Shown here: positions 1 to 8,640 of the stretch, piece after piece
Layout of the letters: each line of letters opens with the position of its first letter
Position numbering within the stretch: the stretch's first letter is position 1
Source: Rugosimonospora acidiphila
GTDB taxonomy: Bacteria; Actinomycetota; Actinomycetes; Mycobacteriales; Micromonosporaceae
NCBI RefSeq assembly: GCF_039543385.1
Contig: NZ_BAABJQ010000041.1
Location: forward strand, 1-64,000
DNA length: 64,000 nucleotides
Direction: 5' to 3'
Notes under the pieces: generated by a model
Databases searched by the model: none
The model's input: the letters and a program-made list of their open reading frames with translations, nothing else
Told to the model about the DNA's origin: nothing
Translations under genes and position numbers: made by a program

Positions 1-99
1 GGGCCGGCCCGGCCGGCGGCCCCGCGCCGGGCGCCCGGCCACGCGGCGGGCGGCCCGGCTGGCGGCGGCGCGCCGACGACCACCCGCGTGCCGCCGGTG

Positions 100-417
100 C
101 TACCCCACGCTCTCCTCCACGACGAAGATCATGCTCCGTACCGGAGCGAGTTCCTGGAGGCGTGCGGCGTCGTCGGCGGCGGCGCGGCCCTCGGGCGAGG
201 CGAACGCGGCGCGCAGCTCGTCCATCGTGTCCCACTCCAGCTCCGCGACCAGGTGGTATGGCCCCTCGCCGCGTACGGCGGCGACGTTGCGGCCGACCGT
301 GTACCGGCGCAGCCCCGGCAGCCGGCGCCCGAGCGGAACATGAACCTCGCGGTAGTGCCGATCGAACGTGTCGGGGTCGGTCGGCGTCTCGTACAGGGCG
401 AGGAAGCGAACCGTCAT
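100..417 (-). CDS. EthD-family small protein
   Basis: This 105-residue protein looks like a member of the EthD / dimeric alpha+beta-barrel group: it starts MTVRFLALYETP, has a YREVHVPL segment near residue 23 and ends with a short acidic tail. Members of this fold are small dimeric proteins, sometimes monooxygenase-like or accessory; no specific reaction can be assigned. The ATG at 417 is chosen because it overlaps the stop of the upstream reductase gene (ATGA, 414-417) and has a GGGAGGG Shine-Dalgarno in front. It is the third gene of a likely sigma-factor/reductase/EthD operon and so may be a product of the same stress or signal response. The family call is moderately sure, the function unknown. 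Confidence 0.72.
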   Translation of the reverse strand: MTVRFLALYETPTDPDTFDRHYREVHVPLGRRLPGLRRYTVGRNVAAVRGEGPYHLVAELEWDTMDELRAAFASPEGRAAADDAARLQELAPVRSMIFVVEESVG

Positions 418-971
418 CGTGCCGCCCTCCCGTACCGCGCGAGGACGGCGGCGCCGGCCAACTGCGCCGACCGACACTCCAGGTATGCGGGCGGACCGCC
501 GGCGGGGAAGAGCCGCTGGCCGGTACCGAGAATGGTGGGGAAGGTCAGCAGCCGGTACTCATCGATCAGGTCCTCGGCCATCAGCGCGCGCACGACGCTC
601 ACGCTGCCGGTGATGATCACATCGCGCCGCTCGTGCTTGACGGCGTCGACCAGGTCGCCGTCGATGACCCGGGAGTTCGCCCACGCCGACGCGTCGGTCA
701 GCGTGCGGGAGGCGACGAGCTTGGGCACGGCGTTCATCCGGGCGGAGAACGGGTCGTCGCGTCCCGGCCACAGCCGCGAGAAGAGCTGCCAGGTGGTGCG
801 TCCCAGCAGCATGACGCCGTCGTCCAGCACGCTGCCGAGCCGGAACTTGTCCCCGGCGACGGTCTCGGGGCCGTGCCGGAACGCCCAGCCGCCGGTCGGT
901 GTGCCGCCGGACCCGTCTGGATCAGACACGATCCCGTCCAGGGTGATGAAGTGAATGGCGATGACGCTCAC
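414..971 (-). CDS. Dihydrofolate reductase-fold protein (RibD C-terminal type)
   Basis: A 185-residue protein with the DHFR/RibD-C fold: an N-terminal strand MSVIAIHFITLDGIVSDP, then VMLLGRTTWQLF near residue 54, DVIITGSVSVVRALM near 118, and DEYRLLTFPTILGTGQRLF near 137. Homologues are NADPH-dependent reductases of unassigned substrate, common in actinomycetes beside ECF sigma genes. The start is a GTG with an AGGGA ribosome site about 10 nt upstream. It lies 56 nt downstream of the sigma-factor gene and overlaps the next gene by 4 nt, so co-transcription is likely. True folate reduction is unlikely, because housekeeping DHFR sequences differ. Confidence 0.85.
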   Translation of the reverse strand: MSVIAIHFITLDGIVSDPDGSGGTPTGGWAFRHGPETVAGDKFRLGSVLDDGVMLLGRTTWQLFSRLWPGRDDPFSARMNAVPKLVASRTLTDASAWANSRVIDGDLVDAVKHERRDVIITGSVSVVRALMAEDLIDEYRLLTFPTILGTGQRLFPAGGPPAYLECRSAQLAGAAVLARYGRAAR

Positions 972-1027
972 GGTGGGTGTCCCTTCAGTCGAAGCTCACC
1001 CGTACATACCGGCGGCACCGGCCCGGC

Positions 1028-1966
1028 TCATCGCGGCTGGCGAAACTCGTCGAAAGGAATCCGTTCGGGCAGGTCAAACGGCTCGAACACGCGTGGATCG
1101 GCGAACACGACGTTGCGCGCGATCCGGCCGCCGCGAACCGTGAAGACCTGGAGCGTGTGCAGTCGATGCCCGCCGCCGGGCTCCGGCGCGTACGCGGCGA
1201 ACGCGGGCTGCCCGTTGGCGGTCAGGTTTCTGATCCGCCAGCCCGTCCCACGCGTCCGGAACACGCGGTCCATGAACAGGCCGTAGTCGCGGCCGCCCCG
1301 GTACCAGAGCGGCACCGGCGGCATCTCCAGGATCGCCTCGTCGGTGAGCAGCCGCACGAGCGCGGGAACGTCGGCCGCCTCGAACGCCCGCACGTAGCGT
1401 TGGATCACCGCGCGTACCCCGGGATCTTCCGGCTCGCTGACCTCGCCCACCTCGCCGACGTCCGCGAGGGCGGCGCGGGCCCGCTGCAGCGCGCTGTTGA
1501 CGGCCGGGACCGTGGTCCCCAGCTGCGCCGCGACCTCGGCGGCACTGAACTCCAGTACCTCACGGAGCAGGAGCACGGCCCGCTGCCGTGCCGGCAGGAC
1601 CTGCATCGCCGCCACCAGCGCGAGCCTCAGGTCGGTCCGCGACTCCGGGTCGAACCGCGCGTCGGGAAATGGCTGTAGCCACGGGATGTCGAACGCCGGC
1701 GTGAGCGGTGCGCCCGGATCGTCGCTCGGCGTGCCCAGGCCGGACGGCAACGACCGTCGCGCCCGCCCCTCAAGCGCGGTCAGGCACGCGTTGGTGGCGA
1801 TCCGGTACAGCCAGGTCCGCACGGACGCACGCGAGCGGTCGTACCGGTCGCGTGCCTTCCACGCGCGCAACATCGTCTCCTGCACCAGGTCCTCGGCGTC
1901 GTGGAACGAGCCCAGCATCCGGTAGCAGTACACCACCAGCTCACCCCGGTAAGGCTCGAACTCCAC
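1028..1966 (-). CDS. ECF RNA polymerase sigma factor with C-terminal SnoaL-like domain
   Basis: A 312-residue sigma-70 family protein. Region 2 is at about residues 5-75 (YRGELVVYCYRMLGSFHDAEDLVQET, then WLYRIATNAC). Region 4 is at about 132-185 (LPARQRAVLLLREVLEFSAAEVAAQL, then PAVNSALQRARA). The remaining C-terminal 115 residues resemble a SnoaL/NTF2-like domain (IQRYVRAFEAADVPALVRLL). ECF factors of this architecture usually lack a separate membrane anti-sigma factor, and the fused domain is thought to modulate activity; no anti-sigma gene is seen here. The gene precedes the reductase and EthD genes on the same strand, which are its most obvious candidate targets. Confidence 0.9.
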   Translation of the reverse strand: MEFEPYRGELVVYCYRMLGSFHDAEDLVQETMLRAWKARDRYDRSRASVRTWLYRIATNACLTALEGRARRSLPSGLGTPSDDPGAPLTPAFDIPWLQPFPDARFDPESRTDLRLALVAAMQVLPARQRAVLLLREVLEFSAAEVAAQLGTTVPAVNSALQRARAALADVGEVGEVSEPEDPGVRAVIQRYVRAFEAADVPALVRLLTDEAILEMPPVPLWYRGGRDYGLFMDRVFRTRGTGWRIRNLTANGQPAFAAYAPEPGGGHRLHTLQVFTVRGGRIARNVVFADPRVFEPFDLPERIPFDEFRQPR

Positions 1967-1999
1967 GTACCCATCATGGCGTACGCCCGCGCCGCGCGA

Positions 2000-2716
2000 T
2001 CATGGCGTAGCGGGCAGAGCCCGGCCCGCGACCGGCGCCGGGTCGGGGCCGGCGTCCGTCGGCCGGTCCGCCAACAGGCCGCGCAGCAGCGGCAGATTCT
2101 TGCTGATCACGCTGGTCACGCCGAGCCGGCGGGCGTGCTCCAGCGCCGCCTCGGTGTCCACCGGCCAGACCATGACCACCGTCGCCGACTCGCGCAGTTC
2201 GGCGACGATCGCCGGGGTGAGCAGTTGGCGGCGGATGGACACGCCGAACACCGGGCGCCGCCGGAGCCGGGCGCGCAGGCGGCCGAGGTGCACGGGGTTG
2301 TTGACCGACAGCACCCGGCGCACGTGCGGCAGCCCGTCGAACGCGTCGAGCATCCGCCACTGCTTGGTGCAGACGGTCACCGGTAGCTCCGGGGCCTCCT
2401 GCCTCAGCAGCGCGGCGACGCGCGTCGCGACGGACAGGCTCGGCCCCTTCAGGTCGAGCATCAGCCGCGGGTCGCCGTCGGCCGCCGCCAGTACCTCGGC
2501 CAGCCGGGGGCGGGCCGGGTTGTGCCGCCGCTGCGAATTCCACCGCTCCCGCAGCAGGTGCCGGGCCAGCGCCTTGGTGTGCCGTACCTCGAGCGCGTCG
2601 CGCAGCAGGTGCACGTCGGTCTCGACCAGGTCGACGCCCGCCTGCAGGGCTACGCGCAGGCCGGTGAGGGTGTTTCCAGCGCGGTGCGCCACGGTGAGCA
2701 GCGGTCGGTCGGTCAT
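2000..2716 (-). CDS. Glycerophosphodiester phosphodiesterase family protein
   Basis: A 238-residue TIM-barrel protein of the GDPD family, which hydrolyses glycerophosphodiesters to sn-glycerol-3-phosphate and an alcohol. The catalytic signature is visible: AHRAGN near residue 10, VETDVH near 33 with the metal-binding Glu and Asp, then LMLDLKG near 84. The loop has HRAG instead of the commoner HRG, as in many actinobacterial homologues. There is no signal peptide, so a cytoplasmic role is likely. The ATG at 2716 was chosen; a GTG three codons upstream is equally possible and neither has a strong ribosome site. It ends just upstream of the sigma gene but separated enough to be independent. Confidence 0.82.
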   Translation of the reverse strand: MTDRPLLTVAHRAGNTLTGLRVALQAGVDLVETDVHLLRDALEVRHTKALARHLLRERWNSQRRHNPARPRLAEVLAAADGDPRLMLDLKGPSLSVATRVAALLRQEAPELPVTVCTKQWRMLDAFDGLPHVRRVLSVNNPVHLGRLRARLRRRPVFGVSIRRQLLTPAIVAELRESATVVMVWPVDTEAALEHARRLGVTSVISKNLPLLRGLLADRPTDAGPDPAPVAGRALPATP

Positions 2717-2901
2717 GCCACGCACGATATCCAGTGCCGGAGGCGGAGAGGCCGCGCGCCGCTGATCGGCACGCGGCCATCGAGTGACGGTCAGGCGACA
2801 GAACGTGACCTGCGGACGCTCAGGGGCGGGTCGGCCGGCAAAGTGCCTGATCCGTGATTTCAGGTTGCGAGGAGTATCGATCGGTAGCAGGTTGGGATAT
2901 T

Positions 2902-2915
2902 AGTCAACGTCGACT
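2902..2915. promoter_or_regulatory. Palindrome upstream of secreted glycosidase, candidate operator
   Basis: AGTCAACGTCGACT matches its own reverse complement at 12 of 14 positions and has a central CG-rich core like LacI-family operators. It lies immediately upstream of the GGAGG ribosome site (2922-2926) of the six-hairpin glycosidase gene. Repressor binding here would block transcription or translation start. This is an inference from symmetry and position only. Confidence 0.35.
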
Positions 2916-2932
2916 TGTCCCGGAGGCGCGCG

Positions 2933-5539
2933 ATGTCCCGGAAGCTGGTACGGATCGTGATGGTCGCCGCGCTGGCCGCCATCGGGTTGGCGGCCCCACC
3001 GACCGCACCGGCCCTGTCGGCCTCGCCGACCTCATCGGCTTTGTCGGCCTCGACCGCTCAGTCGGCGTCGCCGAGCGCCGGGGCGCGGACCGGGGTGGTT
3101 GGCGACGAGTTGACCGTGACCGACCGCCTCGCCGACCGGCGCACGGTCACCATCGGGGACCGCTTCTACGAGGTCGGCGCGGCCGACGGCAGCTACCCGG
3201 CGACCGGCTGGCACCTCCGCGGCGAGATGGGCGGGTTCTGGTCGCAGCCCATCAAGCTGCTCGACGGGCTCTGGTTCGCCGTCAACGGCAGCTGGCTGAC
3301 CGCGAGGAGTTTCACCAGCGGGTACGGGTACACCCGGATGGACCTGGGGGGCGGCGTGCAGCGCACCGACGTGGTACCGGACGGGAACCGGGCCGGCCTG
3401 GTGGGGCTGCGGTTCGACGGGCGCACCCCGCGGGTCGCGCTCACCGTCGACGCGCACTCCGAGCTGCTCAAGGCGTACCCGTGGAGCGGCACGACGCCCA
3501 GCCAGGACGCGGTGAACCTGCCCGACACGGGCACCTTCGACGGCCGTGACCTGCTGTTCCAGGAGGCGCCGAACCACTACGCGGCGCTGGTCGGCGCGCA
3601 GCTGACGCCGGCCGGCCACCAGCTCGGGCCGGACTTCCGGGGCCCGCAGGATCCGGCGGTGATCTGCCCGAACACCGATCCCGCGCCGCCCCGCTGTGAC
3701 GACGGCCCGGCCGGCAAGGGCACCGGCGGGCAGCTCACCTACACGCTGAACATCCCGAAGGGCGGGCGGACCGTGTGGTTCGCGGTCGCCGGCTCGGACC
3801 AGGGTACGGCGGCGGCCTACGCGGCCCTGGCCACGGCGCTGAAGAACCCGGACGCCGAGGTGGCGCGCAAGGCCGCCGACCGGCGCGCGGTGGCCGACCG
3901 GACCCGGGTCGACCTGCCCGGCGATCCGCTGCTCGCCAGCAGCGTCGAGTGGTCCAAGCAGAACCTCGCCGACGCCGTCCAGGAGTCGCATGACCTGCGG
4001 CTGTTCGCCAGCGAGGAGGGCACCCAGTCCCCGCCGCCCGCCGGTACCCTGGCCACGGCGCGGTGGATCGGCGCCGGCTGGCCGGACTACCCGTGGATCT
4101 TCGGCACCGACGGGGAGTACACGGCGTTCGCGGCGGTCGCCGCCGGTGACTTCGCGTCCATCGAGGATCACCTGCGCACGCTGCGCGAGGTGAGCGACCT
4201 CGTCAACGATCACTCGGGCAAGGTGGTGCACGAGGTCACGCCCGACGGTCAGGTGTATTTCGGCGCCAACGACGAGCCGGGCAACACCGACGAGACCGCC
4301 AAGTTCCCCAGCGCCGTCGCGCTGGTCTGGCGGTGGACCGGCGACGACAAGTTCCGCGACGAGCTGTACGACTTCAGCGTGCGGGCCATCAAGTACGCGG
4401 TCGGCCTCGACGCCGACGGCGACGGCTGGCCGGAGGGCTCCGGCAACGTTGAGCGGGCCGGGATGGGGCAGGAGAAGCTCGACGTGGCCGCGTACACCAT
4501 CCGCGGCCTGGCCGACGTGGCGGCGATGGCGGCCAGCAAGGGCGACACCGCCACCGCGAACTGGGCCACCGCCCAGGCCACGCGGCGCGAACAGAAGTTC
4601 GACGACGCCTTCTGGTACGGCGGCGACACCCACTCGTACGCCGATTCGCTGTCCGACCCGGGCAACGTCAAGCTGTTCCAGCGGTACTGGATCGGGCTGA
4701 CCCCGCTGGAGGCGGCGCTTCCCGGTGGCGTGCCGGGGCTGCCCGGCGGCCCGCTCGCCCCGGTCGCCCGCGCCGACGACACCCTGACCCAGCACGAGAG
4801 CGGCTGCTACAACGGCGACTTCGGGCTGTTCCACACGGGTACCGGGCCGACCAGCGATCCGAAGGGCAACCCGGGGCCGTCCTGCGACTCGGTGACCTCC
4901 GCGGCGCCGTCGGACCGGGAAACCTTCTCGCTGGGCAGCGCGGTCGCGGCGGTGGCCGAGGGCAACTACGGCAGGCTCGCGCAGCAGCGGGTCTACACGA
5001 CCGACAACGCGCGCATCCAGCTGGACCCGGACGTGTGGGAGCTGCCCGGCGCGATGCCCGAGATCGCGCCGTCGCCGGACTTCGGGTCCAACCTGTCGCA
5101 CGACTTCCTCAGCCGCTCCAGCGTCCTGCAGGCGTGGGGCACGTACGGGGTGCTGTGGCCGGTCGTCGCCCAGCAGCTGGGTGTGGCGCCCGATCTGGGC
5201 GTGGGCCGGCTGTCGGTGGTACCGCAGCTTCCCCCGGGTCAGCAGCGGATCGCCGGTTCGGACATTCGGCTGGGTGGCGGCAGCCTCGACGTCACCGCCA
5301 CGCGATCGGGGGGCACCGGCCCGGGCGGCATCCTGCGCACCGAGGTCGACCGCGACGGCGTCCCGGGCGCGCTGACCATCGGCGCGGTACTGCCGGCGAC
5401 CGGCGCGCGGGTGGGGTCGGTGTCGCTGGACGGGCACCGCGTCGGGTACCAGCGGGTGACCACCTCGCGGGGCTCGGAGATCCACGTCTCGGCGGGTACC
5501 GGTGGCGGGCGCCACACGCTGACGATCACCCTCGGTTAA
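2933..5539 (+). CDS. Secreted six-hairpin glycosidase (glucoamylase/debranching-like)
   Basis: An 868-residue exported protein. The first 35 residues form a signal peptide (basic start, VRIVMVAALAAIGLAAPP core, Ala/Ser-rich cleavage region). A beta-sandwich-like domain occupies about residues 50-330. An (alpha/alpha)6-barrel-like domain follows, with WPDYPWIFGTDGEYTAFA near residue 387, NDEPGNTDETAKFP near 447 and DGDGWPEGSGNVERAGMG near 495. A small C-terminal beta domain ends the protein. The architecture resembles GH15/GH63/GH78-like enzymes annotated as glycogen debranching or alpha-glycosidases; the exact GH family and substrate cannot be fixed by eye. The ATG at 2933 is chosen because GGAGG sits 6 nt upstream; an in-frame TTG at 2915 lies before that site. 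Confidence 0.7.
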   Translation: MSRKLVRIVMVAALAAIGLAAPPTAPALSASPTSSALSASTAQSASPSAGARTGVVGDELTVTDRLADRRTVTIGDRFYEVGAADGSYPATGWHLRGEMGGFWSQPIKLLDGLWFAVNGSWLTARSFTSGYGYTRMDLGGGVQRTDVVPDGNRAGLVGLRFDGRTPRVALTVDAHSELLKAYPWSGTTPSQDAVNLPDTGTFDGRDLLFQEAPNHYAALVGAQLTPAGHQLGPDFRGPQDPAVICPNTDPAPPRCDDGPAGKGTGGQLTYTLNIPKGGRTVWFAVAGSDQGTAAAYAALATALKNPDAEVARKAADRRAVADRTRVDLPGDPLLASSVEWSKQNLADAVQESHDLRLFASEEGTQSPPPAGTLATARWIGAGWPDYPWIFGTDGEYTAFAAVAAGDFASIEDHLRTLREVSDLVNDHSGKVVHEVTPDGQVYFGANDEPGNTDETAKFPSAVALVWRWTGDDKFRDELYDFSVRAIKYAVGLDADGDGWPEGSGNVERAGMGQEKLDVAAYTIRGLADVAAMAASKGDTATANWATAQATRREQKFDDAFWYGGDTHSYADSLSDPGNVKLFQRYWIGLTPLEAALPGGVPGLPGGPLAPVARADDTLTQHESGCYNGDFGLFHTGTGPTSDPKGNPGPSCDSVTSAAPSDRETFSLGSAVAAVAEGNYGRLAQQRVYTTDNARIQLDPDVWELPGAMPEIAPSPDFGSNLSHDFLSRSSVLQAWGTYGVLWPVVAQQLGVAPDLGVGRLSVVPQLPPGQQRIAGSDIRLGGGSLDVTATRSGGTGPGGILRTEVDRDGVPGALTIGAVLPATGARVGSVSLDGHRVGYQRVTTSRGSEIHVSAGTGGGRHTLTITLG

Positions 5540-5580
5540 CTCCGGGGCACCTTCGGTCAGCGCTGACCGGCTCGCCCCGA

Positions 5581-5650
5581 CGGTCAAGGCCGGGCGGTCA
5601 AGGCCGGGCGGTCAAGGCCGGGCGGTCAAGGCCGGGCGGTCAAGCCGGGG
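5581..5650. repeat. Tandem 14-bp repeat between convergent genes
   Basis: Four perfect copies of CGGTCAAGGCCGGG (5581-5636) are followed by a fifth with two changes and a partial sixth. The array fills the gap between the convergent glycosidase and LOG-family genes. It is not coding on either strand in any convincing way. Confidence 0.9.
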
Positions 5651-5683
5651 CGGTTGAGCGCTGGGGCCGTGCGGTCCGGGCGT

Positions 5684-6244
5684 TCAGGCGCCGCGCAGTC
5701 GACTGCCGGCGGGGGTGAAGGCGCGGGCGAGGCTCAGGAAGTGCTCGGCGTCCTCGGCGATCAGGAGCGGATCGGTGTCGCCGATGAAGCCGGCGGAGCG
5801 CAGGTGGTCCAGGGTCGCGCACAGCGGGTCCCAGAAGCCGTCCACGTTGAGCAGGGCCACGGGCTTGTCGTGGATGCCGAGCCGCTGCCAGGTCCACGCC
5901 TCGAACAGTTCGTCGAGGGTGCCGGTGCCGCCGGGCAGGGCGACGAACGCGTCGGCGAGTTCGACCATGGCGGCCTTGCGCTGGTGCATCGTCTCGACCA
6001 CGCGCAGTTCGGTCAGGCCGGCATGAGCGACCTCGGCGTCGACCAGGGACTGCGGGATGACCCCGATCACCGAGCCTCCGGCGGCGAGGGCGGCATCGGC
6101 CACGACCCCCATCAGGCCCACCCTGCCCCCGCCGTAGACGATGCCGATGCCGGCCTTGGCCAGTTGGGTGCCGAACTCGGCGACCGCGTCGCGCACCAAC
6201 TCCGAGCGACCCGTTTTCGCACCGGTGAATACCGCTACCCGCAC
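5684..6244 (-). CDS. LOG-family (TIGR00730) nucleotide phosphoribohydrolase
   Basis: A 186-residue Rossmann-fold protein of the LOG family. Plant and actinobacterial members cleave cytokinin riboside 5'-monophosphates or related nucleotides to the free base and ribose 5-phosphate. Diagnostic motifs are VYGGGRVGLMG near residue 38, the HQRKAAM segment near residue 92 and the signature PGGTGTLDELFEAWTWQRLG near residue 110. The GTG at 6244 was taken as the start because GGAGG lies 6 nt upstream; the open frame extends further but codes arginine-rich low-complexity residues. The gene is isolated, convergent with the glycosidase gene. Family assignment is firm, the physiological substrate unknown. 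Confidence 0.88.
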   Translation of the reverse strand: MRVAVFTGAKTGRSELVRDAVAEFGTQLAKAGIGIVYGGGRVGLMGVVADAALAAGGSVIGVIPQSLVDAEVAHAGLTELRVVETMHQRKAAMVELADAFVALPGGTGTLDELFEAWTWQRLGIHDKPVALLNVDGFWDPLCATLDHLRSAGFIGDTDPLLIAEDAEHFLSLARAFTPAGSRLRGA

Positions 6245-6422
6245 CCTGTACCTCCAGCCGCGGCGCCACACCACACCACCTGGTGGCACCCTAACCGTCC
6301 GCCCGCTGCCCATCGCGCTCGCGGTCCCGGGACGCGCCGCCCGACCCGCCCGACCCGCGCCGGTGCGCCGCCCGACCCGCCCTCGGCCCGGCCCCGGCAC
6401 GCGCCGGCAGACCCGCGCCGGT

Positions 6423-6446
6423 GCGACGCCCCCCGTGTGGCGTCGC
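6423..6446 (-). terminator. Hairpin downstream of ABC transporter operon
   Basis: GCGACGCC and GGCGTCGC form a perfect 8-bp stem around an 8-nt loop, about 80 nt past the stop of the permease gene. There is no U-tract, as is common in GC-rich actinomycetes. Confidence 0.4.
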
Positions 6447-6527
6447 CTCCGGTGCGGGTCTGCCGGGGGCGCGGGCGTCGAGCCCGGCACGAGGCGCCGC
6501 GGGCCGGCGCGCCGAGCCTGGCGACGC

Positions 6528-7223
6528 CTAGGCGGTGGCCCGCCGGATGGCCAGGTAGCCGCCGGCCGCGAGCACCACCGCCAGCAGCGCGGGCCAGCCG
6601 GCGATCAGCGCCACCACCGACTGGTCGGCCAGCCAGTTCCCGATCGCTGTCCACTGCTGGCGCCAGCTCACCAGGGCGGTCACGCCGCCGAGCACCAGGA
6701 TGGTCCCGAGCATCAGGGTGAACAGGCCATTGGTTCGCCAGCGCTGAAAGATGACGGCGGCGAAGGTGCCCATCGCGCCGACCACCAGCAACGGCACCAC
6801 GTAGATCAAGATCTGTGCGGCGGCGTTGTGCCAGCCCATGAACGGCAGCTGGAAGAAGTGCAGCGACATGCCCCAGCCGCCGGTGGCGCGTTCGAGCAGG
6901 GCGAGCAGGTACAGGCCGATGCCGAAGGCCAGCGACTCGCCGAGCAGCAGCAGCGTGGTCGCGGCGTAGAAGGCGCGCCGGGTCACGCTCAGCCCCAGCG
7001 TGAAGGGGAAGAACTGGGCGATCCGGGCGGAGGAGATGATGGACAGCATCAGGTAGATGCTCGCCACGCCGCCGGTGGTGGGGTCCTCGGTCATGTTGTT
7101 GTGGATGATGCCGAAGAGGGCCAGGTTGACGGCGAACGACACGGCGAGAATGGCCCAGCACCAGACCAGACTCGCGGGCCAGGTGAGCAGTTCGATCCGC
7201 ATGGCGCGCAGCACCGAGTTCAT
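6528..7223 (-). CDS. ABC transporter membrane subunit
   Basis: A 231-residue integral membrane protein with about six hydrophobic segments (for example WPASLVWCWAILAVSFAVNLALF near residue 15, YAATTLLLLGESLAFGIGLYLLAL near 86, VVALIAGWPALLAVVLAAGGYLAI at the C-terminus). It is the last gene of a ytrA-like/ATPase/permease operon and overlaps the ATPase gene by 4 nt (ATGA at 7220-7223), so it is almost certainly the partner membrane component of that ATPase. Substrate cannot be read from sequence; YtrABC-type systems respond to cell-wall-active antibiotics. It is shorter than a typical ABC-2 permease but complete. Confidence 0.8.
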   Translation of the reverse strand: MNSVLRAMRIELLTWPASLVWCWAILAVSFAVNLALFGIIHNNMTEDPTTGGVASIYLMLSIISSARIAQFFPFTLGLSVTRRAFYAATTLLLLGESLAFGIGLYLLALLERATGGWGMSLHFFQLPFMGWHNAAAQILIYVVPLLVVGAMGTFAAVIFQRWRTNGLFTLMLGTILVLGGVTALVSWRQQWTAIGNWLADQSVVALIAGWPALLAVVLAAGGYLAIRRATA

Positions 7224-8113
7224 TGGGCGGTCTCCTTCGGCTGGGCGTCGGACCTGGTGATGCTGACCACGAGCTGCTGCAAGGAGGTGGTGGTGAGGTC
7301 GAGACCGAGGGACTCGGCCCGGCTGCGCTCGGACGAGTCGAGCGGGCCGCGCACGGTCGCCCGGGCCAGGGCGCCCATCCGTTCCCGGTACAGCTCGTGG
7401 GCGCCGAGGGTTAGTTCGTCGATCGCCGAGCTCGGGCCGGTCACGGTCAGCACCTGCCCGCGCAGCGTGTCGGCCTCCTCGTCCAGCAGGATCCGGCCGC
7501 GATCGATCAGCAGCACGTGTTCGATCAGATCGCTGACCTCGTCGATGAGGTGGGTGGACAGCAGGACGGTGCGCGGGTGCTCGGAGTAGTCCGCCAGCAG
7601 CCGGTCGTAGAAGAGCTGCCGGGCCACCGCGTCCAGCCCGAGGTACGGCTCGTCGAAGAGGGTCAGCGGCGCCCGGGAGGCGAGCCCGATGACGATGCCG
7701 AGGCTGGAGCGCATGCCCCGGGACAGCTTCTTGACGCCCCGCCCGAGCGGCAGTTGGAAGTCGCGCAGCAGGTTACGGGCCAACTGGTCGTCCCACCGCG
7801 GAAACAGTATCCGGCCGGAGTCCAGCACGTGACGCACCTTGAATCCGTCGGGGTAGCGCTGGCTCTCCTTGATGAAGCAGATGTTCGAGAGCACCGCGGC
7901 GTTCTCGTACGGGCGCTCCCCGAACACGGTCAGCTCGCCTCCGCTCGCGACGAGTTGACCGGTCACCATCTGCATCAGCGTGGTCTTGCCGGCGCCGTTA
8001 CGGCCAAGCAGGCCGTAGATGCCGTTCTCCCGCACCGAGAAGCTGACGCTGTCGACGGCGGACACGTCGTGGTACCGCTTGGTGACTCCGCGCGCGGTGA
8101 TGACCGTGTTCAT
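7220..8113 (-). CDS. ABC transporter ATP-binding protein (YtrB-like)
   Basis: A 297-residue ABC ATPase. Walker A is LLGRNGAGKTTL near residue 35, the signature region is KKLSRGMRSSLGI near 127, Walker B is LTLFDEP near 150, and the switch His is in LLSTHLIDEV near 186. The C-terminal 80 residues are an accessory region typical of exporters. It overlaps the upstream GntR gene and the downstream permease gene by 4 nt each, giving a tight three-gene operon. By family resemblance (YtrB) it powers an export or cell-envelope stress system controlled by the co-encoded repressor. Confidence 0.88.
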   Translation of the reverse strand: MNTVITARGVTKRYHDVSAVDSVSFSVRENGIYGLLGRNGAGKTTLMQMVTGQLVASGGELTVFGERPYENAAVLSNICFIKESQRYPDGFKVRHVLDSGRILFPRWDDQLARNLLRDFQLPLGRGVKKLSRGMRSSLGIVIGLASRAPLTLFDEPYLGLDAVARQLFYDRLLADYSEHPRTVLLSTHLIDEVSDLIEHVLLIDRGRILLDEEADTLRGQVLTVTGPSSAIDELTLGAHELYRERMGALARATVRGPLDSSERSRAESLGLDLTTTSLQQLVVSITRSDAQPKETAQ

Positions 8114-8469
8114 CGGCCATGCTCCGAACGGTCGAGCATCGCCTTGACCTCGGCGGTGTTCAGGCCGAGCTTGCGGGCCTCCGCGAGCAGCGGCCGGATG
8201 TACTGGTCGGCGAACTCGTCTCGGCGACGGTCCCGCAGCTTGGCGCGCGCGCCGGGCGACACGAACATTCCGATACCTCGCTTTTTATAGAGGGTCCCGT
8301 CGGCGGCCAACTGGTTGACGCCCTTCGCGGCGGTCGCCGGGTTGATGCGGTGGAACGCGGCCAGCTCGTTGGTCGAGGGCACCTGGGTCTCTTCGGGGAG
8401 TGAGCCATCAATGATCGAGTTCTCCAGCTGCTCCGCGATCTGGAGAAAGATGGGCCGCCCCTCCTCCAT
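8110..8469 (-). CDS. GntR-family repressor, YtrA subfamily
   Basis: A 119-residue protein: a winged-helix GntR DNA-binding domain (PIFLQIAEQLENSIIDGSL, then VPSTNELAAFHRINPATAAKG, then GIGMFVSPGA) followed by a short helical dimerisation tail of about 45 residues, the size that defines YtrA. Members repress their own ABC transporter operon. It is first in the operon, and a dyad that could be its operator lies about 25 nt upstream of the start. The start ATG is preceded by only a modest ribosome site. Confidence 0.88.
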   Translation of the reverse strand: MEEGRPIFLQIAEQLENSIIDGSLPEETQVPSTNELAAFHRINPATAAKGVNQLAADGTLYKKRGIGMFVSPGARAKLRDRRRDEFADQYIRPLLAEARKLGLNTAEVKAMLDRSEHGR

Positions 8470-8492
8470 CAGCGGAGTCGGGGGTTGCTGGG

Positions 8493-8512
8493 TTCATTAC
8501 TCATGTAACTAA
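8493..8512. promoter_or_regulatory. Candidate YtrA operator dyad
   Basis: TTCATTAC, then TCAT, then GTAACTAA: the two arms pair at 6 of 8 positions. The AT-rich dyad stands out in a GC-rich region between the putative -10 and the start codon of the ytrA-like gene, where an autorepressor would be expected to bind. Confidence 0.45.
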
Positions 8513-8513
8513 C

Positions 8514-8541
8514 CATCTAACCCACCGAGCGTCCTTGTCAA
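8514..8541 (-). promoter_or_regulatory. Putative promoter of the ytrA-like operon
   Basis: On the minus strand a perfect -35 TTGACA (8541-8536) is followed after 15-16 nt by TTAGAT/TAGATG (8520-8514) as a weak -10. The start codon is about 45 nt further on. The -10 match is poor, so confidence is moderate. Confidence 0.4.
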
Positions 8542-8640
8542 GCCCGAGCGTCGGAGTGTCTGGAACCGGTCGCCCGGCCCCGCCAAGCGGCCGCAGGGGT
8601 GGCCCCGGCCGCGACGGCGGCTCCGGATCGGTCCGCCTCG

